Of a stretch of 64,000 bases of DNA, positions 1 to 9,058 are shown piece after piece (the first letter of the stretch is position 1; each line of letters begins with the position of its first letter). Origin of the DNA: Schleiferilactobacillus perolens DSM 12744. Lineage in GTDB: Bacteria; Bacillota; Bacilli; Lactobacillales; Lactobacillaceae. Below the pieces are notes generated by a model that saw only the letters and a program-made list of their open reading frames with translations, had not been told where the DNA came from and made no database searches. Both the position numbers and the translations under genes were made by a program. The stretch is taken from assembly GCF_001435585.1 (NCBI RefSeq), contig NZ_AZEC01000001.1:480928-544927 (forward strand), read 5' to 3'.

Positions 1-12
1 TGGAGGCACTCT

Positions 13-1788
13 ATGCAACGATCATCAACAATGGCCACCCGCACACAAAATAGCGCAGGGCCTAAAAAAATCAACATCCGAAATTTCACAAAATTAATTG
101 GCTCAATTTATCCCCATTACTGGCAATTAGGCTTGGGCCTTGGCTTAGGTCTCATCGCCACAGCCGGGCAATTATTTGTCCCATCCTTTGCGGGCAAACT
201 GATTAACCAGTTAGGCCATTCCATTAATCAGACCATGATCATCACGATCCTGATCCTGTTCATCGGATCCGCGTTCATCAGTGCGATTTCCGGGGCATCA
301 CTGGGAATCTTTGGCGAAGATGTGGTGGCCAAGTTAAGGACAAAACTGTGGGCTAAATTACTTGCATTACCAGTCAAATATTTTGACACCACCAAGTCGG
401 GCGAAACAACTTCCCGGCTGGTCAACGATTCGACTCAGGTCAAAGATTTGCTGGCAAACTCAGTCCCTCGGATGGTTACCTCCATCATGCAACTGGTGGG
501 TGCGTTGGTTTTAATGCTATTGATGGATTGGAAAATGACGGCAATCATGTTTGCGGTTGTGCCACTATTCATCGCCGTCTTTTTACCAGTTGCGACTAAA
601 TCACGAAAAATTGCGTTTGCTCGCCAAGACAATCTAGCAGCTTTTTCAAGTGAGGCTGCTGATGTACTTGGTGCTGTCCGATTGGTTAAGTCTTCTAATG
701 CAGAGAGTGTTGAGAGTAAAACGGGCAACAAACGGATTCAAGGCTTGTACAAATTAGGGGTCAAAGAAGCGATCTATGATGCAATCGCGCAACCCATTAC
801 CACCATGCTGATGATGGGAATGATCGTCGGCGTCCTGGCCTATGGTGCTAGTCGAGTAGCCACTGGGACAATGAGCATGGGGACACTGTTTGCTTTCCTC
901 ATGTACCTCACCCAGATTATTGGCCCATTTACCACCCTAGGCCAATTCTTCACAGACGTGGCGAAAGCCAGTGGCTCCACGGCACGTATCAATGAATTGT
1001 TGAATGAACCTGAAGAACCGCGCACTGGTAAGGCGTTGCCCGATGTGAGTGGTGCCACGTTAGCGATGGAAAACGTGAACTTCTCTTATGAAAAGGGTAC
1101 CCCGGTATTGCGTGGTGTATCCTTCACTGCTGCACCCGGCCAAGTCATTGCCTTTGCTGGACCTTCTGGTGGCGGCAAGTCCACAATTATCAGCTTGTTG
1201 GAACGCTTTTACCAACCTAATGCCGGTCAAATCACAATTGGCGGTCAAGACATTAGTAAAGTGAATATCGCGGATTGGCGCGATAAAATTGGCTTAGTCG
1301 GTCAAGACGCCACCATCATGACGGGTACGATCCGGTATAATTTGACTTATGGGGCTAAACAAGCATACACCGACGATCAACTTTGGCAGGTGTTAGAAAT
1401 GGCCTACGCTAAGGATTTTGTGCAGGCAATGCCGAACGGATTAGACACCGAAGTGGGTGAACGCGGCATTAAAGTATCTGGCGGCCAACGTCAGCGCCTG
1501 GCCATTGCTCGGGCATTCTTGCGCAATCCGCAGATCTTAATATTAGACGAAGCCACAGCTAGCTTGGACGCAGAATCAGAGATGATGGTACAAAAAGCAC
1601 TGAATAAATTGATGAAAGGGCGCACGACCATTGTTATTGCTCACCGTTTAAGCACTATCGTGAATGCGGATCGGATTTACTTTATCGAAGCGGGTACTGT
1701 GACCGGCAGTGGCACGCATCAAAGCTTGGTGGCCAGCCACCCGGTTTATCGTCAGTATGTGGCAGATCAATTTGGTCAAGTGGCCTAA
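13..1788 (+). CDS. ABC exporter half-transporter (fused membrane and ATPase domains)
   Basis: A 591-residue fused half-transporter expected to work as a dimer in the membrane and export drugs, lipids or peptides using ATP. The first ~310 residues hold about six membrane segments of the type-I ABC exporter fold. The ATPase follows, with Walker A GPSGGGKST near residue 383, signature VSGGQRQR near 486 and Walker B ILILDEATAS near 508. Length is normal for a BmrA/LmrA-type half exporter. The ATG at 13 has a TGGAGG box at 1-6, so the gene is complete although its promoter lies outside the window. A MarR regulator starts 15 bases after the stop, which suggests an operon for inducible drug or toxin efflux. 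The substrate cannot be read from the sequence. Confidence 0.9.
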   Translation: MQRSSTMATRTQNSAGPKKINIRNFTKLIGSIYPHYWQLGLGLGLGLIATAGQLFVPSFAGKLINQLGHSINQTMIITILILFIGSAFISAISGASLGIFGEDVVAKLRTKLWAKLLALPVKYFDTTKSGETTSRLVNDSTQVKDLLANSVPRMVTSIMQLVGALVLMLLMDWKMTAIMFAVVPLFIAVFLPVATKSRKIAFARQDNLAAFSSEAADVLGAVRLVKSSNAESVESKTGNKRIQGLYKLGVKEAIYDAIAQPITTMLMMGMIVGVLAYGASRVATGTMSMGTLFAFLMYLTQIIGPFTTLGQFFTDVAKASGSTARINELLNEPEEPRTGKALPDVSGATLAMENVNFSYEKGTPVLRGVSFTAAPGQVIAFAGPSGGGKSTIISLLERFYQPNAGQITIGGQDISKVNIADWRDKIGLVGQDATIMTGTIRYNLTYGAKQAYTDDQLWQVLEMAYAKDFVQAMPNGLDTEVGERGIKVSGGQRQRLAIARAFLRNPQILILDEATASLDAESEMMVQKALNKLMKGRTTIVIAHRLSTIVNADRIYFIEAGTVTGSGTHQSLVASHPVYRQYVADQFGQVA

Positions 1789-1803
1789 GGAAGGGAAGAA
1801 ACA

Positions 1804-2364
1804 TTGACAGAGATAGCAGATGAACTACTCACAACATTTCGCGCATTGATGCAAAAAGGGACTTTTCGGGGCGCAATGGTCAGTTCCTGGTGGGAAAAGC
1901 AAAATCAGCAGCCCAATCAATTGCGGGTTCTACAATTACTGGTTGAAAAGGGTGAGTTGACCAATCGTGACTTTGTCGATGCACTGGATATTCGGCCCAG
2001 CTCTGTGAGTGCGTTGGTGCAAAAGCTGGAAGATGCTGGCTTCATTGAGCGGCACGACTCACCCACGGATAAACGTGTTCAACTGATCGCAGTCACTGAT
2101 AAAGGACATCAATTTGTCCACACGACGACAAGGTTTGCCAATGACTTGCCAAGCAAAGTCTTTCAACCTTTAAGCGCGCAAGAACAAAGCGAGTTATTGC
2201 GATTGCTGAGTAAATTGAATGCTGGCATACCGGAGGATGTGGACTTCCAGTGGCCGGAGGGCAAACAATTCGATCGCATGCGGGCATGGGCGGAACACTT
2301 CCGTCAAGGCGGCGGGCGCGACTTTCCGAATGGATTTGGTCGGGGACCACGGGGGTTCAATTAA
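1804..2364 (+). CDS. MarR-family transcriptional regulator
   Basis: A 186-residue protein with the MarR winged-helix fold: a central helix-turn-helix (about residues 45-85, LTNRDFVDALDIRPSSVSAL) followed by the wing with the family motif DKRVQLIAVTDKG. It starts with TTG at 1804 behind an AAGGAAGGGAAGAA purine run overlapping the end of the ABC exporter region. MarR proteins are dimeric, usually autoregulating repressors of the efflux gene they travel with, so the likely target is the promoter upstream of base 1, which is not visible. The C-terminal tail is long and rich in Gly, Arg and Phe (GGGRDFPNGFGRGPRGFN), unusual for the family and probably disordered. Confidence 0.85.
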   Translation: MTEIADELLTTFRALMQKGTFRGAMVSSWWEKQNQQPNQLRVLQLLVEKGELTNRDFVDALDIRPSSVSALVQKLEDAGFIERHDSPTDKRVQLIAVTDKGHQFVHTTTRFANDLPSKVFQPLSAQEQSELLRLLSKLNAGIPEDVDFQWPEGKQFDRMRAWAEHFRQGGGRDFPNGFGRGPRGFN

Positions 2365-2378
2365 TCGTCATCAGAAAA

Positions 2379-2424
2379 GAGCAGCTATCCTGAAAAATAT
2401 TTCTCAGGCTGACTGCTCTTTTTT
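2379..2424. terminator. Bidirectional intrinsic terminator between marR and alr
   Basis: GAGCAG (2379-2384) pairs with CTGCTC (2413-2418), and an inner CCTGA/TCAGG stem continues the hairpin. It is followed by a T run on the plus strand and preceded by an A run, so it can stop transcription from the convergent marR and alr genes. Confidence 0.85.
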
Positions 2425-2443
2425 GTGCAATTGTCGATCAAAA

Positions 2444-3556
2444 TCAATCCACCAAAACCCGTGGCAGCCGCTCAGCAAACCGAATCGAAAGCTCCCACGG
2501 CGCAATCCCTGTATGATGGGCCATATCCGTCAACGTCAGCCGCTGTCCGCCATCTTCACCAAGCAGCGTGACTTTAGTATGTACCGGCAAGGGGCCAGGC
2601 AACTTAACCACCAATGCATCCATGGTCAGATTACCAATAATCGGACACTTCTCACCGTGGATCAGCAGTGAGAACCCCTTTAATCGCCGACTCAGTCCGT
2701 CACCATAACCAATGGCCACTGTACCGACCCATTCATCAGTTGGGGTCACGTAGGTATGCCCATACGAGACACCTTCACCCGCGGGCAACTTTTTCACCAT
2801 GATCAATTCAGATTCCAACCGTTCAATCTGATCTAAATAGTCATCCGGTCGAATCGTCCCCTCAGACGGTTCCATGCCGTAAACCACAGTGCCAATGCGA
2901 ATCACGTCGGTGGGCACCTCGGCGGCATGATACATGGCAGCGCCCGAGTTGGCTACATGGACCATTGGTGGTTTGACCAGCCCATCAGTCATGACATGCC
3001 ACCGTGTCACTTGTCGCTCAAAATAGTCAGTCTCGACTGTGTCCGAATCCGCAAAGTGGGTCATGAGACCCTGATAAACAAAGCCAGTCGGATGCGCCTG
3101 TAAAAACGCCACACAGGCTTCCGCTTCGGCGCGCTCCCGGCAGCCAATTCGCCCCATCCCGGTGTCTACAGCCAAAGACACCAACAATGGTGGATGACCA
3201 TCCAAATAGGGCAGAGCTTCCTTGAGCCATGCCAAACTGGAGACGGTGACCATCACCTGCTGATCGGCACAAACACCGGCGTACGCCGCATCCAACCAGG
3301 ACATGATGAGGATCGGCGCCGTGATTCCCGCCGAGCGCAAGGTCAGTGCTTCATCCAAAACGGCTACGGCCAAGCCGTTCGCGCCGCCCGCCAGCACCGC
3401 CTGACTCACAGGCAAAAGGCCAAAGCCATAACCGTTATCCTTGACGGCCATAAAGATAAATCGACAGCCGGACGTTTGGCGCACCACCGTCAAGTTATGC
3501 GCAATCGCCTTACGTGAAATCAACAACCGAGTGGGACGATGAGCAGCCACAACCAT
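2444..3556 (-). CDS. alr: Alanine racemase
   Basis: PLP-dependent racemase converting L-alanine to D-alanine for peptidoglycan and teichoic acid D-alanylation. The family N-terminus (HRPTRLLISRKAIAHN) is followed by the PLP lysine K39 in AVKDNGYGFG. This differs from the usual VKA(N/D)AYGHG, with Gly and Phe replacing Ala and His. The later VSYGHTYVTP segment matches the catalytic-tyrosine region. I prefer the ATG at 3556 (370 residues): the predicted promoter puts the transcript start near 3586, and an AAAGTAGGG box precedes this ATG. GTG 3583 and ATG 3577 are in-frame alternatives. It is monocistronic. Because of the changed lysine motif it could be a second, diverged racemase or one with another amino-acid preference. 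Confidence 0.85.
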   Translation of the reverse strand: MVVAAHRPTRLLISRKAIAHNLTVVRQTSGCRFIFMAVKDNGYGFGLLPVSQAVLAGGANGLAVAVLDEALTLRSAGITAPILIMSWLDAAYAGVCADQQVMVTVSSLAWLKEALPYLDGHPPLLVSLAVDTGMGRIGCRERAEAEACVAFLQAHPTGFVYQGLMTHFADSDTVETDYFERQVTRWHVMTDGLVKPPMVHVANSGAAMYHAAEVPTDVIRIGTVVYGMEPSEGTIRPDDYLDQIERLESELIMVKKLPAGEGVSYGHTYVTPTDEWVGTVAIGYGDGLSRRLKGFSLLIHGEKCPIIGNLTMDALVVKLPGPLPVHTKVTLLGEDGGQRLTLTDMAHHTGIAPWELSIRFAERLPRVLVD

Positions 3557-3592
3557 ACCAACAACCCTACTTTCCATAAGCACATTGACTCC

Positions 3593-3620
3593 ATCATACC
3601 GGAACCTAGAAAGTTAACAA
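3593..3620 (-). promoter_or_regulatory. Predicted alr promoter
   Basis: Read on the minus strand, -35 TTGTTA (3615-3620) and -10 TATGAT (3593-3598) are 16 bases apart. The transcript start would fall near 3586, a few bases before the first in-frame GTG. Confidence 0.5.
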
Positions 3621-3681
3621 GCCAATCTCCATCCAGTATAGAAAAAAGGCTGTGACATAAGTTTGAATCCAGATATAGCTA

Positions 3682-3888
3682 GTGCCAATGCGGAGCAATC
3701 GTAGGCTGAAATGGGCTCAGCTGTGGAAACGTCACAGTGGCCCGGTTTTGGCCACTGATGACGTTAGGCGTGTTTGAGACCGCGTTCCTTAGCGGGCTCA
3801 AACCGCCGTCACAGCTAGCTTCGCCTGCGGCTACGCACTAGCTGCGCGTCGCCACCCATTTCAGCCGGAGATTGCGCAGCTTTGGCAC
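3682..3888 (+). repeat. Structured repeat, copy A
   Basis: A 207-bp copy of a repeat family also at 19535-19746 (inverted) and 56388-56593. Termini are inverted repeats (GTGCCAATGCGGAGCAATC against GATTGCGCAGCTTTGGCAC). Inside, GGCTGAAATGGG pairs with CCCATTTCAGCC, AACGTCA with TGACGTT around a CAGTGGCC/GGCCACTG hairpin, and GGCG..TTTGAG with CTCAAA..CGCC. Outside the core, GGCTGTGACAT (3648-3658) pairs with ATGTCGCAGCC (3909-3919), flanked by A and T runs, so the whole block sits in the loop of a terminator-like stem just downstream of the amino-acid ABC operon. No ORF in it looks genuine. Confidence 0.85.
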
Positions 3889-3933
3889 GGCACACCGAGA
3901 GACAACTCATGTCGCAGCCATTTTTCTTTACAC

Positions 3934-4680
3934 TTACACGCGGCTCAAATACCGCTTCAAGAACTCCTGCGTCCGCGCTTCCTGCGGATGCTCAAAGATC
4001 TGTTCCGGCGTACCGCTCTCCGCCAAAATGCCATCATTCATAAAGCAGACAATATCTGACACATCGCGAGCAAACTGCATTTCGTGGGTGACGATGATCA
4101 TCGTCAACCCCGTGTGGGCCAGTTTCGACATGGTGTTCAACACTTCATCCACCATTTCGGGGTCCAGCGCGGAAGTCGGTTCATCAAACAACAATACTTC
4201 TGGATCCATTGCTTCCGCTCGGGCAATGGCCACCCGCTGCTGCTGACCACCAGAGAGCTGGCTGGGCTTGGCATTGACGTAGGGCGCCATCCCAACCCTT
4301 TCCAGCAGTTCCATGGCGTGGTCCTTGGCTTCGTCAGGATTGCGCTTCAAGACCGTAGTTTGGCCCACCATGACGTTTTGCAGGACATCCAAATTGGCAA
4401 ACAAATTGAAACTTTGGAACACCATGCCCACCTTTGCCCGGTACAGTGTGACATCGAAGTCGTCACTGAGAATGCTTTGATTGTGGAAAAGAATATCGCC
4501 GCCAGTGGGTTGTTCCAACAAATTAATGTTGCGCAGCAGGGTGGATTTACCACTCCCGGACGCGCCAATAATCGATAACACTTCACCCTTGTGGACGTCC
4601 AGGTTGATATCCTTCAACACTTCATGATCGCCAAACGACTTGTGCAGATTTTGCACCTGAAGAATCATTTCGTCTTTCAT
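3934..4680 (-). CDS. Amino-acid ABC transporter ATP-binding protein (probably lysine)
   Basis: A 248-residue GlnQ/HisP-type ATPase that powers the polar amino-acid importer encoded just upstream. Walker [10 protein letters not shown] is at residues 39-47, signature LSGGQQQR at 142-149 and Walker [10 protein letters not shown] at 162-170, then the H-loop VTHEM. Its ATG shares the A with the TAA stop of the fused binding-protein/permease gene (TAATG), so translation is coupled. Both genes lie behind the lysine riboswitch at 6412-6600, so the substrate is probably lysine. This is inferred from the regulation and not from the protein itself. Confidence 0.92.
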   Translation of the reverse strand: MKDEMILQVQNLHKSFGDHEVLKDINLDVHKGEVLSIIGASGSGKSTLLRNINLLEQPTGGDILFHNQSILSDDFDVTLYRAKVGMVFQSFNLFANLDVLQNVMVGQTTVLKRNPDEAKDHAMELLERVGMAPYVNAKPSQLSGGQQQRVAIARAEAMDPEVLLFDEPTSALDPEMVDEVLNTMSKLAHTGLTMIIVTHEMQFARDVSDIVCFMNDGILAESGTPEQIFEHPQEARTQEFLKRYLSRV

Positions 4681-6293
4681 TATTCTGCGTCCTTTCTGGG
4701 AGCCCCACCGATACGCGGTGTTTCCACTTGCATTTGGTTATTCATTACGTTGTAGTTTTTCGGTCCGTCCATATGCTTTTCAATCAAGCGGAAGGCCCGT
4801 GAAATTGTGAAGGTCATGATCAGGTAGATACCGGAAATGACCAGGTAAGTGTGGAAGAACTGGAAGTTTTGCCCGGCGATGGTTTCCCCGGAGAAGAACA
4901 GTTCAGAAACTGAGATAACACTCAGGACCGACGTATCCTTGATATTCACGATGAATTCGTTGGTCACTGCGGGCAGAGAATTCCGCACCGCTTGGGGAAG
5001 GATGACTTTCCGCATCATTTGGAAATGAGTCATGCCCAACGCGTTGGCGGCTTCGAATTGACCCGCATCCACAGAAGTAATCCCCCCGCGAATGATTTCA
5101 GAAATATAGGCCCCGGTGTTGATCGACACGATAATCAGCGCGGCGGCGGTGCGGTCAATGCTTAAATGTAAGGCCTGGGCTGAACCATAGTAGAGGACAG
5201 CAGCCTGTACGATCATTGGTGTGCCCCGGAAGACTTCAATGTAGACAGCCAGTAACCAATCAAACAGGCGCAACAAGCCACGCTTGCCAGTGGAACGCGG
5301 CCGGGGAATCGTCCGAATGATGCCGACGAATAAACCGATCAGGAAACCAACTAACGTACCGACGACGGCTAAGAGAATGGTCATCCCCACGCCCCGTAAG
5401 AGCATGCCGCCGTATTGCTGCATCAAGCTGACAAACCAGTTGCCGGTGTTCCCGGTGGAAGGTTGATTGGCCACAGCCTCATTCATGATTTGAGTCCGTT
5501 CTTTTTGGGAAATACCAGCCAAAACTTCGTTGATTTTGGCTTTGTATTCGTAACCCTTACGAACCCCGATGGCCAAATCACTTTCGTCTGGATTAGTCTT
5601 GAATCCCTGTCCCTTAGCAAAATGGATCATCTTTAAATTGGGATTCGCGGCCTCCGCAGAACTGCCTTCAGGCACTTCGGAAGCATACCCGTCAATGGTG
5701 CCGGACTCAATCGCGGCCCGCATCGCCGGGAAGTTGTTCATGGCTGGCTCCTTGATCACGCCCTTGATTTGCGAAATGGCGTCGTAATCAGAGGTGCTTA
5801 ACTGGCCAGTAATCTTGGCTCCCTTGAAATCTTTTAGTGATGTCGCATTCGCATATTTGCCGTCCTTGCGAACCACGATCGTCATATTTGATACATAATA
5901 CGTATTGGTGAAATCAATCGTTTTGCGTCGTTCAGGCGTCGGGGACATCCCCGCAATAATGGCGTCAATCTTGCCAGAAGTCAGTGCTGGGGGCAGACCG
6001 TCCCAATCCGTCTTCACCACGACGGGGGTTTTACCTAATGCCTTGGCGATCCGCTTGGCAATCTGAACATCATAGCCATTAGCGTATTCAGAAGATCCTT
6101 GAATCTTCACAGCGCCGTTGCTGCTGTCGTTTTGGGTCCAGTTAAAAGGGGCATAACCGGCTTCCATCCCAACCTTAAACTCACCATTATCCTTGCTGGC
6201 GGCTTGGGTCGGTGTGGCCAACATCCCCGCCAAACCGAAGCCCAGTCCGAGAACCGCGAAAACGGCCCAGAATTTTCTAAATAAATGCGACAT
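4680..6293 (-). CDS. Fused amino-acid-binding protein/ABC permease (probably lysine importer)
   Basis: A 537-residue fusion of an extracellular type-3 solute-binding domain to a HisM/GlnP-type permease, an arrangement common in lactobacilli and streptococci. A signal peptide (residues 1-32, ending ATPTQAAS) precedes the binding domain at about 38-270, with EAGYAPFNW and [28 protein letters not shown] motif regions. Membrane segments start near 295, and the permease EAA loop ([12 protein letters not shown], then [12 protein letters not shown]) lies near 430-455. The ATG has a GAAGGGAGAG box. The leader contains a lysine riboswitch with a terminator, so lysine shortage should raise expression. 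The ATPase gene follows with a one-base overlap. Confidence 0.93.
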   Translation of the reverse strand: MSHLFRKFWAVFAVLGLGFGLAGMLATPTQAASKDNGEFKVGMEAGYAPFNWTQNDSSNGAVKIQGSSEYANGYDVQIAKRIAKALGKTPVVVKTDWDGLPPALTSGKIDAIIAGMSPTPERRKTIDFTNTYYVSNMTIVVRKDGKYANATSLKDFKGAKITGQLSTSDYDAISQIKGVIKEPAMNNFPAMRAAIESGTIDGYASEVPEGSSAEAANPNLKMIHFAKGQGFKTNPDESDLAIGVRKGYEYKAKINEVLAGISQKERTQIMNEAVANQPSTGNTGNWFVSLMQQYGGMLLRGVGMTILLAVVGTLVGFLIGLFVGIIRTIPRPRSTGKRGLLRLFDWLLAVYIEVFRGTPMIVQAAVLYYGSAQALHLSIDRTAAALIIVSINTGAYISEIIRGGITSVDAGQFEAANALGMTHFQMMRKVILPQAVRNSLPAVTNEFIVNIKDTSVLSVISVSELFFSGETIAGQNFQFFHTYLVISGIYLIMTFTISRAFRLIEKHMDGPKNYNVMNNQMQVETPRIGGAPRKDAE

Positions 6294-6341
6294 GCTAATT
6301 CTCTCCCTTCAATGTTTACCACCGAGGGGAAATAGAGAACC

Positions 6342-6387
6342 AAAAAGGCCTTTGTCAAATTCAAGAGAATTCAACAAAGGCCTAAAA
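6342..6387 (-). terminator. Expression-platform terminator of the lysine riboswitch
   Basis: AGGCCTTTGT (6346-6355) and ACAAAGGCCT (6374-6383) form a perfect 10-bp stem followed on the minus strand by TTTTT. It lies between the aptamer and the importer start, where a ligand-controlled terminator is expected. Confidence 0.85.
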
Positions 6388-6411
6388 CTAATTCTTCATC
6401 AAGCAAGAACC

Positions 6412-6600
6412 AGAATAGCGCTCCTTAATCAGTCGGCGTGAGCCAATCGGTTAAGACAGTTCCGCGGGTATTCCCCAACGGCCCCAACACGCAGTGTCAC
6501 GGCACACTGCCCATTTCGGCGGTTTCTCCTCCTGCTCCTTCAGCGTATCCGCATACTCCAGAGCACTCATAGAATCCGCAACCTCTATTTCTTCGTGGTA
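6412..6600 (-). promoter_or_regulatory. Lysine riboswitch (L box)
   Basis: On the minus strand this leader shows the lysine aptamer landmarks in order: AGAGGTTGCGG, then ACGCTGAAGGAG, CCGCCGAA, a GGGCAGTG..CACTGC hairpin, TTGGGG, GGGGAATACCC and CGGAACTGTC. The same order occurs in known lysC and lysine-transporter riboswitches (family knowledge recalled, not searched). AATAG near 6586 can pair with CTATT near 6412 to close P1, so the limits are approximate. A strong promoter lies upstream and an intrinsic terminator downstream. The predicted logic is lysine bound, terminator forms, importer off. Confidence 0.85.
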
Positions 6601-6622
6601 GTTATTTAGCTGTCTGGCATTG

Positions 6623-6651
6623 ATACTAGCGGACTCACCGGCACCTGTCAA
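6623..6651 (-). promoter_or_regulatory. Promoter of the lysine importer operon
   Basis: Minus-strand -35 TTGACA (6646-6651) and -10 TAGTAT (6623-6628) with an exact 17-base spacer, placing the transcript start just before the lysine aptamer. Confidence 0.8.
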
Positions 6652-6660
6652 CTACCAATT

Positions 6661-6696
6661 TGAGAAAAGTGTCATTTTATGACCAAAATTTTCTCA
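6661..6696 (-). terminator. Hairpin after the ABC permease gene
   Basis: TGAGAAAA..GTCAT ttt ATGAC..TTTTCTCA forms a near-perfect hairpin 17 bases after the stop of the 6713-9058 permease gene. It probably ends the two-component/ABC operon before the lysine importer promoter. Confidence 0.55.
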
Positions 6697-6712
6697 TCGT
6701 TCCTGTCAAAGC

Positions 6713-9058
6713 TTAGTTTAACCGCAACCAATGATCGATGTCTTGGCGCCGGACGAGCCGGTAGCTGACGAAATTGAAGATCAGCCAAACGACTAAGAGG
6801 ACCGCGGCGACGATGCCAATTTCTAACCAGGGCAGCCGGAATCCGACTTGATAAACACCGCTCAATTGGTTCAGCAGGACCATGGTTAACAGTGTCCCGA
6901 GCACACTGCCCCAGAAGAGACTGGCCACGAGTAGCAGACCATTTTCAATGGCCAGCATCCCGGCAATTTGCGGTGGGGTGGTACCGATGGATTGGAGCAT
7001 GGCCAGTTGCCGCCGTCGTTGGAGCAGATTGGCAAAAATGTGGTTGATGATATTGGCCAGGCTGACTAGGCTGAGTAGGGCCAGAAAACCATAAACCAGC
7101 AGTTGCGCCGCAGTCAGGATGCCCTTGTTGGTTTGATCGCCCGCAATACTATCCCAGCCATTACCTGGGAATATTTGTTGCACCGCTTTGAAGACGGCGG
7201 CGTGATCTTTCTTGTTTGTGAGGGTTACTGCGTAACGCACCGGATTGCCCTTGGATTCTAGCTTCACGTCCTTGGTAATGCGGGCATATTGAGATTCGGA
7301 AATGACCAATCCATCCCCCACAGTCCGGTAAAGGATATTGTTGGGCGTAATGGTTTGATCCACATGGATGGTCCCGTACTTTTTGAATTGCAGGTCGCCT
7401 TGGAAGCTGGCCGGTAAATTTCGGTCGATCCGTCGCTGCCCATTGACGTAGACCCGGGTCGTTGTGGAGATCAAAGTGGTCTTTTTATCAAATTGATTTT
7501 TCAGCACTTGGTCTGGCACGATCCAAGCAGTCATATCGGACATCCGGAAACCAGTTGGCCGTTTGCTCAATTCCAGCCCGGCCGTCTTGGCGGCAAAGGC
7601 ATCGGCCACCCCGGGCGTGGTCTTTAATTGGGCCAAAGGTTTGGCGATGCTTTGCGTCGCGTAGCCGTCCCCCGAGATGTCGGCCACTGGGTCAAAATCA
7701 TTGCTCACGTCCCGCAGCACGGTCCGGGCAAACTCCGTAAAGCCCACAAAGATCATGATAGAAATACTCAACGTGGCAATCATTGTCCAACGGACGCCGC
7801 CGCTGCGCCGGTAATTTTTCACGGCTAAGCGGCTTAATGGCGTTGGCGCCAAGCGGCCCCAGATGCCCGGCTTTAATTGGCGTCGGCGCAATTTTGGCGT
7901 GGTTAAATTATCCCGCACTGCTGCTAAGGGACTCACCCCGGCCGCCCGTGCTGCCGGACGGGCACTGGCTAAGAAAGTAATCAGGATCATGAACAGGGCA
8001 CTACCGACCAGCGGCCACGGACTGATCGCCAAGTAGAGATGAATATCGATCTCCATCTTGGTAAAATACTGGTTCAGCGTGGCCATGGTGACAGAAATCC
8101 CGCCGATTCCAGCGGCGTACCCTAACACTAACGCAGGTAATATCAGGGTGACCCCTTCGCGGTAGACCAATTTTCGAATCTGCTTTGGCGTCGCGCCGAT
8201 AGAGCGCAACAAACCATAACGCTGAATTCGGGAACGGACACTGAGATTGATACTGGTATAGATCATCATGCCGGCCGCGATACCGATAATGGCCAGCATG
8301 ATGGCCAGCAACGTCACAATCGTCGCTTTATCCCGCAAATTACTGCCGGCGCCAAGTAATGCCAATGCACGGTCAGCAAATCGGACGTTCAAAAGCGGGT
8401 CAGGCACACCATAGCGTTTGGCTAATGCTGTCATGTTCGCCTGCACCCGATTTAAATTTTTTAGGCTGCCGGCCACTAAAGCTGGCCGATTGGCTAAATT
8501 CTTCTGATAGGTGATCCAGGTATAGGCATTAGCAAAATCATGGAACCCAGTGACGGAACCCACCACGGTGAAGTTTTTGGGGCCATTAATGGTTTGGAGG
8601 CGGACTACCCCGCCAGCTTTGTACTTAATCCCCACATTACTGGGGACCAGTAACTCAGACGTGGTGCGCGGCAACCGCCCCGTCGTTAGGATGGGAGTGA
8701 CTAAGGTTTTTAAGGCGACTGGATCCATTCCCGTTAAAGTGGGCAGTTGATCAGATTCCCAGTCGGTAATGCCTGACAATGGTTTGACTGTGCCGAGATT
8801 GGATCCGGTGACCACTTTCTCAAAGCCGCCGTTTTTCACCAAGCTGGCGACATTCTTCCGCGGAATATTGCTGATGGCCACTTGCATCCCGCCGGTATCC
8901 TGGATAGATTTGTGATACAGACTGCTTTGGGCACTGGTAAAACCGACGAGACTGGCCACCGCCAGTGTTGCCGCCACGCCCATGGACAGAATGGTCAAAA
9001 TTGTGCGGCCCTTTTCCCCCTGAAGCGTGCGCAGAGTAAGTCGATTAATGATCCCCAT
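6713..9058 (-). CDS. FtsX/MacB-type ABC transporter permease
   Basis: A 781-residue membrane protein with one N-terminal membrane helix, a ~220-residue extracellular domain, three helices near 245-370 with the FtsX pattern (GMMIYTSINLSVRSRIQRYGLLRSIGATPKQIRKLV), then a second copy of the same plan ending near the C-terminus (LLQRRRQLAMLQSIGTTPPQIAGM). This ten-helix double FtsX layout is typical of permeases paired with LolD/MacB-like ATPases in peptide-antibiotic or lipoprotein handling. I chose the ATG at 9058 because GGGGTGAG precedes it; an in-frame upstream start at 9085 would lie further inside the ATPase gene. It overlaps the ATPase gene end by 14 bases. It is last in the operon after the response regulator, kinase and ATPase. 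Confidence 0.85.
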   Translation of the reverse strand: MGIINRLTLRTLQGEKGRTILTILSMGVAATLAVASLVGFTSAQSSLYHKSIQDTGGMQVAISNIPRKNVASLVKNGGFEKVVTGSNLGTVKPLSGITDWESDQLPTLTGMDPVALKTLVTPILTTGRLPRTTSELLVPSNVGIKYKAGGVVRLQTINGPKNFTVVGSVTGFHDFANAYTWITYQKNLANRPALVAGSLKNLNRVQANMTALAKRYGVPDPLLNVRFADRALALLGAGSNLRDKATIVTLLAIMLAIIGIAAGMMIYTSINLSVRSRIQRYGLLRSIGATPKQIRKLVYREGVTLILPALVLGYAAGIGGISVTMATLNQYFTKMEIDIHLYLAISPWPLVGSALFMILITFLASARPAARAAGVSPLAAVRDNLTTPKLRRRQLKPGIWGRLAPTPLSRLAVKNYRRSGGVRWTMIATLSISIMIFVGFTEFARTVLRDVSNDFDPVADISGDGYATQSIAKPLAQLKTTPGVADAFAAKTAGLELSKRPTGFRMSDMTAWIVPDQVLKNQFDKKTTLISTTTRVYVNGQRRIDRNLPASFQGDLQFKKYGTIHVDQTITPNNILYRTVGDGLVISESQYARITKDVKLESKGNPVRYAVTLTNKKDHAAVFKAVQQIFPGNGWDSIAGDQTNKGILTAAQLLVYGFLALLSLVSLANIINHIFANLLQRRRQLAMLQSIGTTPPQIAGMLAIENGLLLVASLFWGSVLGTLLTMVLLNQLSGVYQVGFRLPWLEIGIVAAVLLVVWLIFNFVSYRLVRRQDIDHWLRLN

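Noticed and set aside
3682..3888. Repeat copy A as a small protein gene or tRNA-like cluster
   Set aside because: No frame is conserved between copies, and the changes preserve pairing instead of codons.
6451..6651. 66-codon open frame on the minus strand
   Set aside because: It lies within the lysine aptamer and its promoter, has no ribosome-binding site and its coding is explained by the RNA structure.
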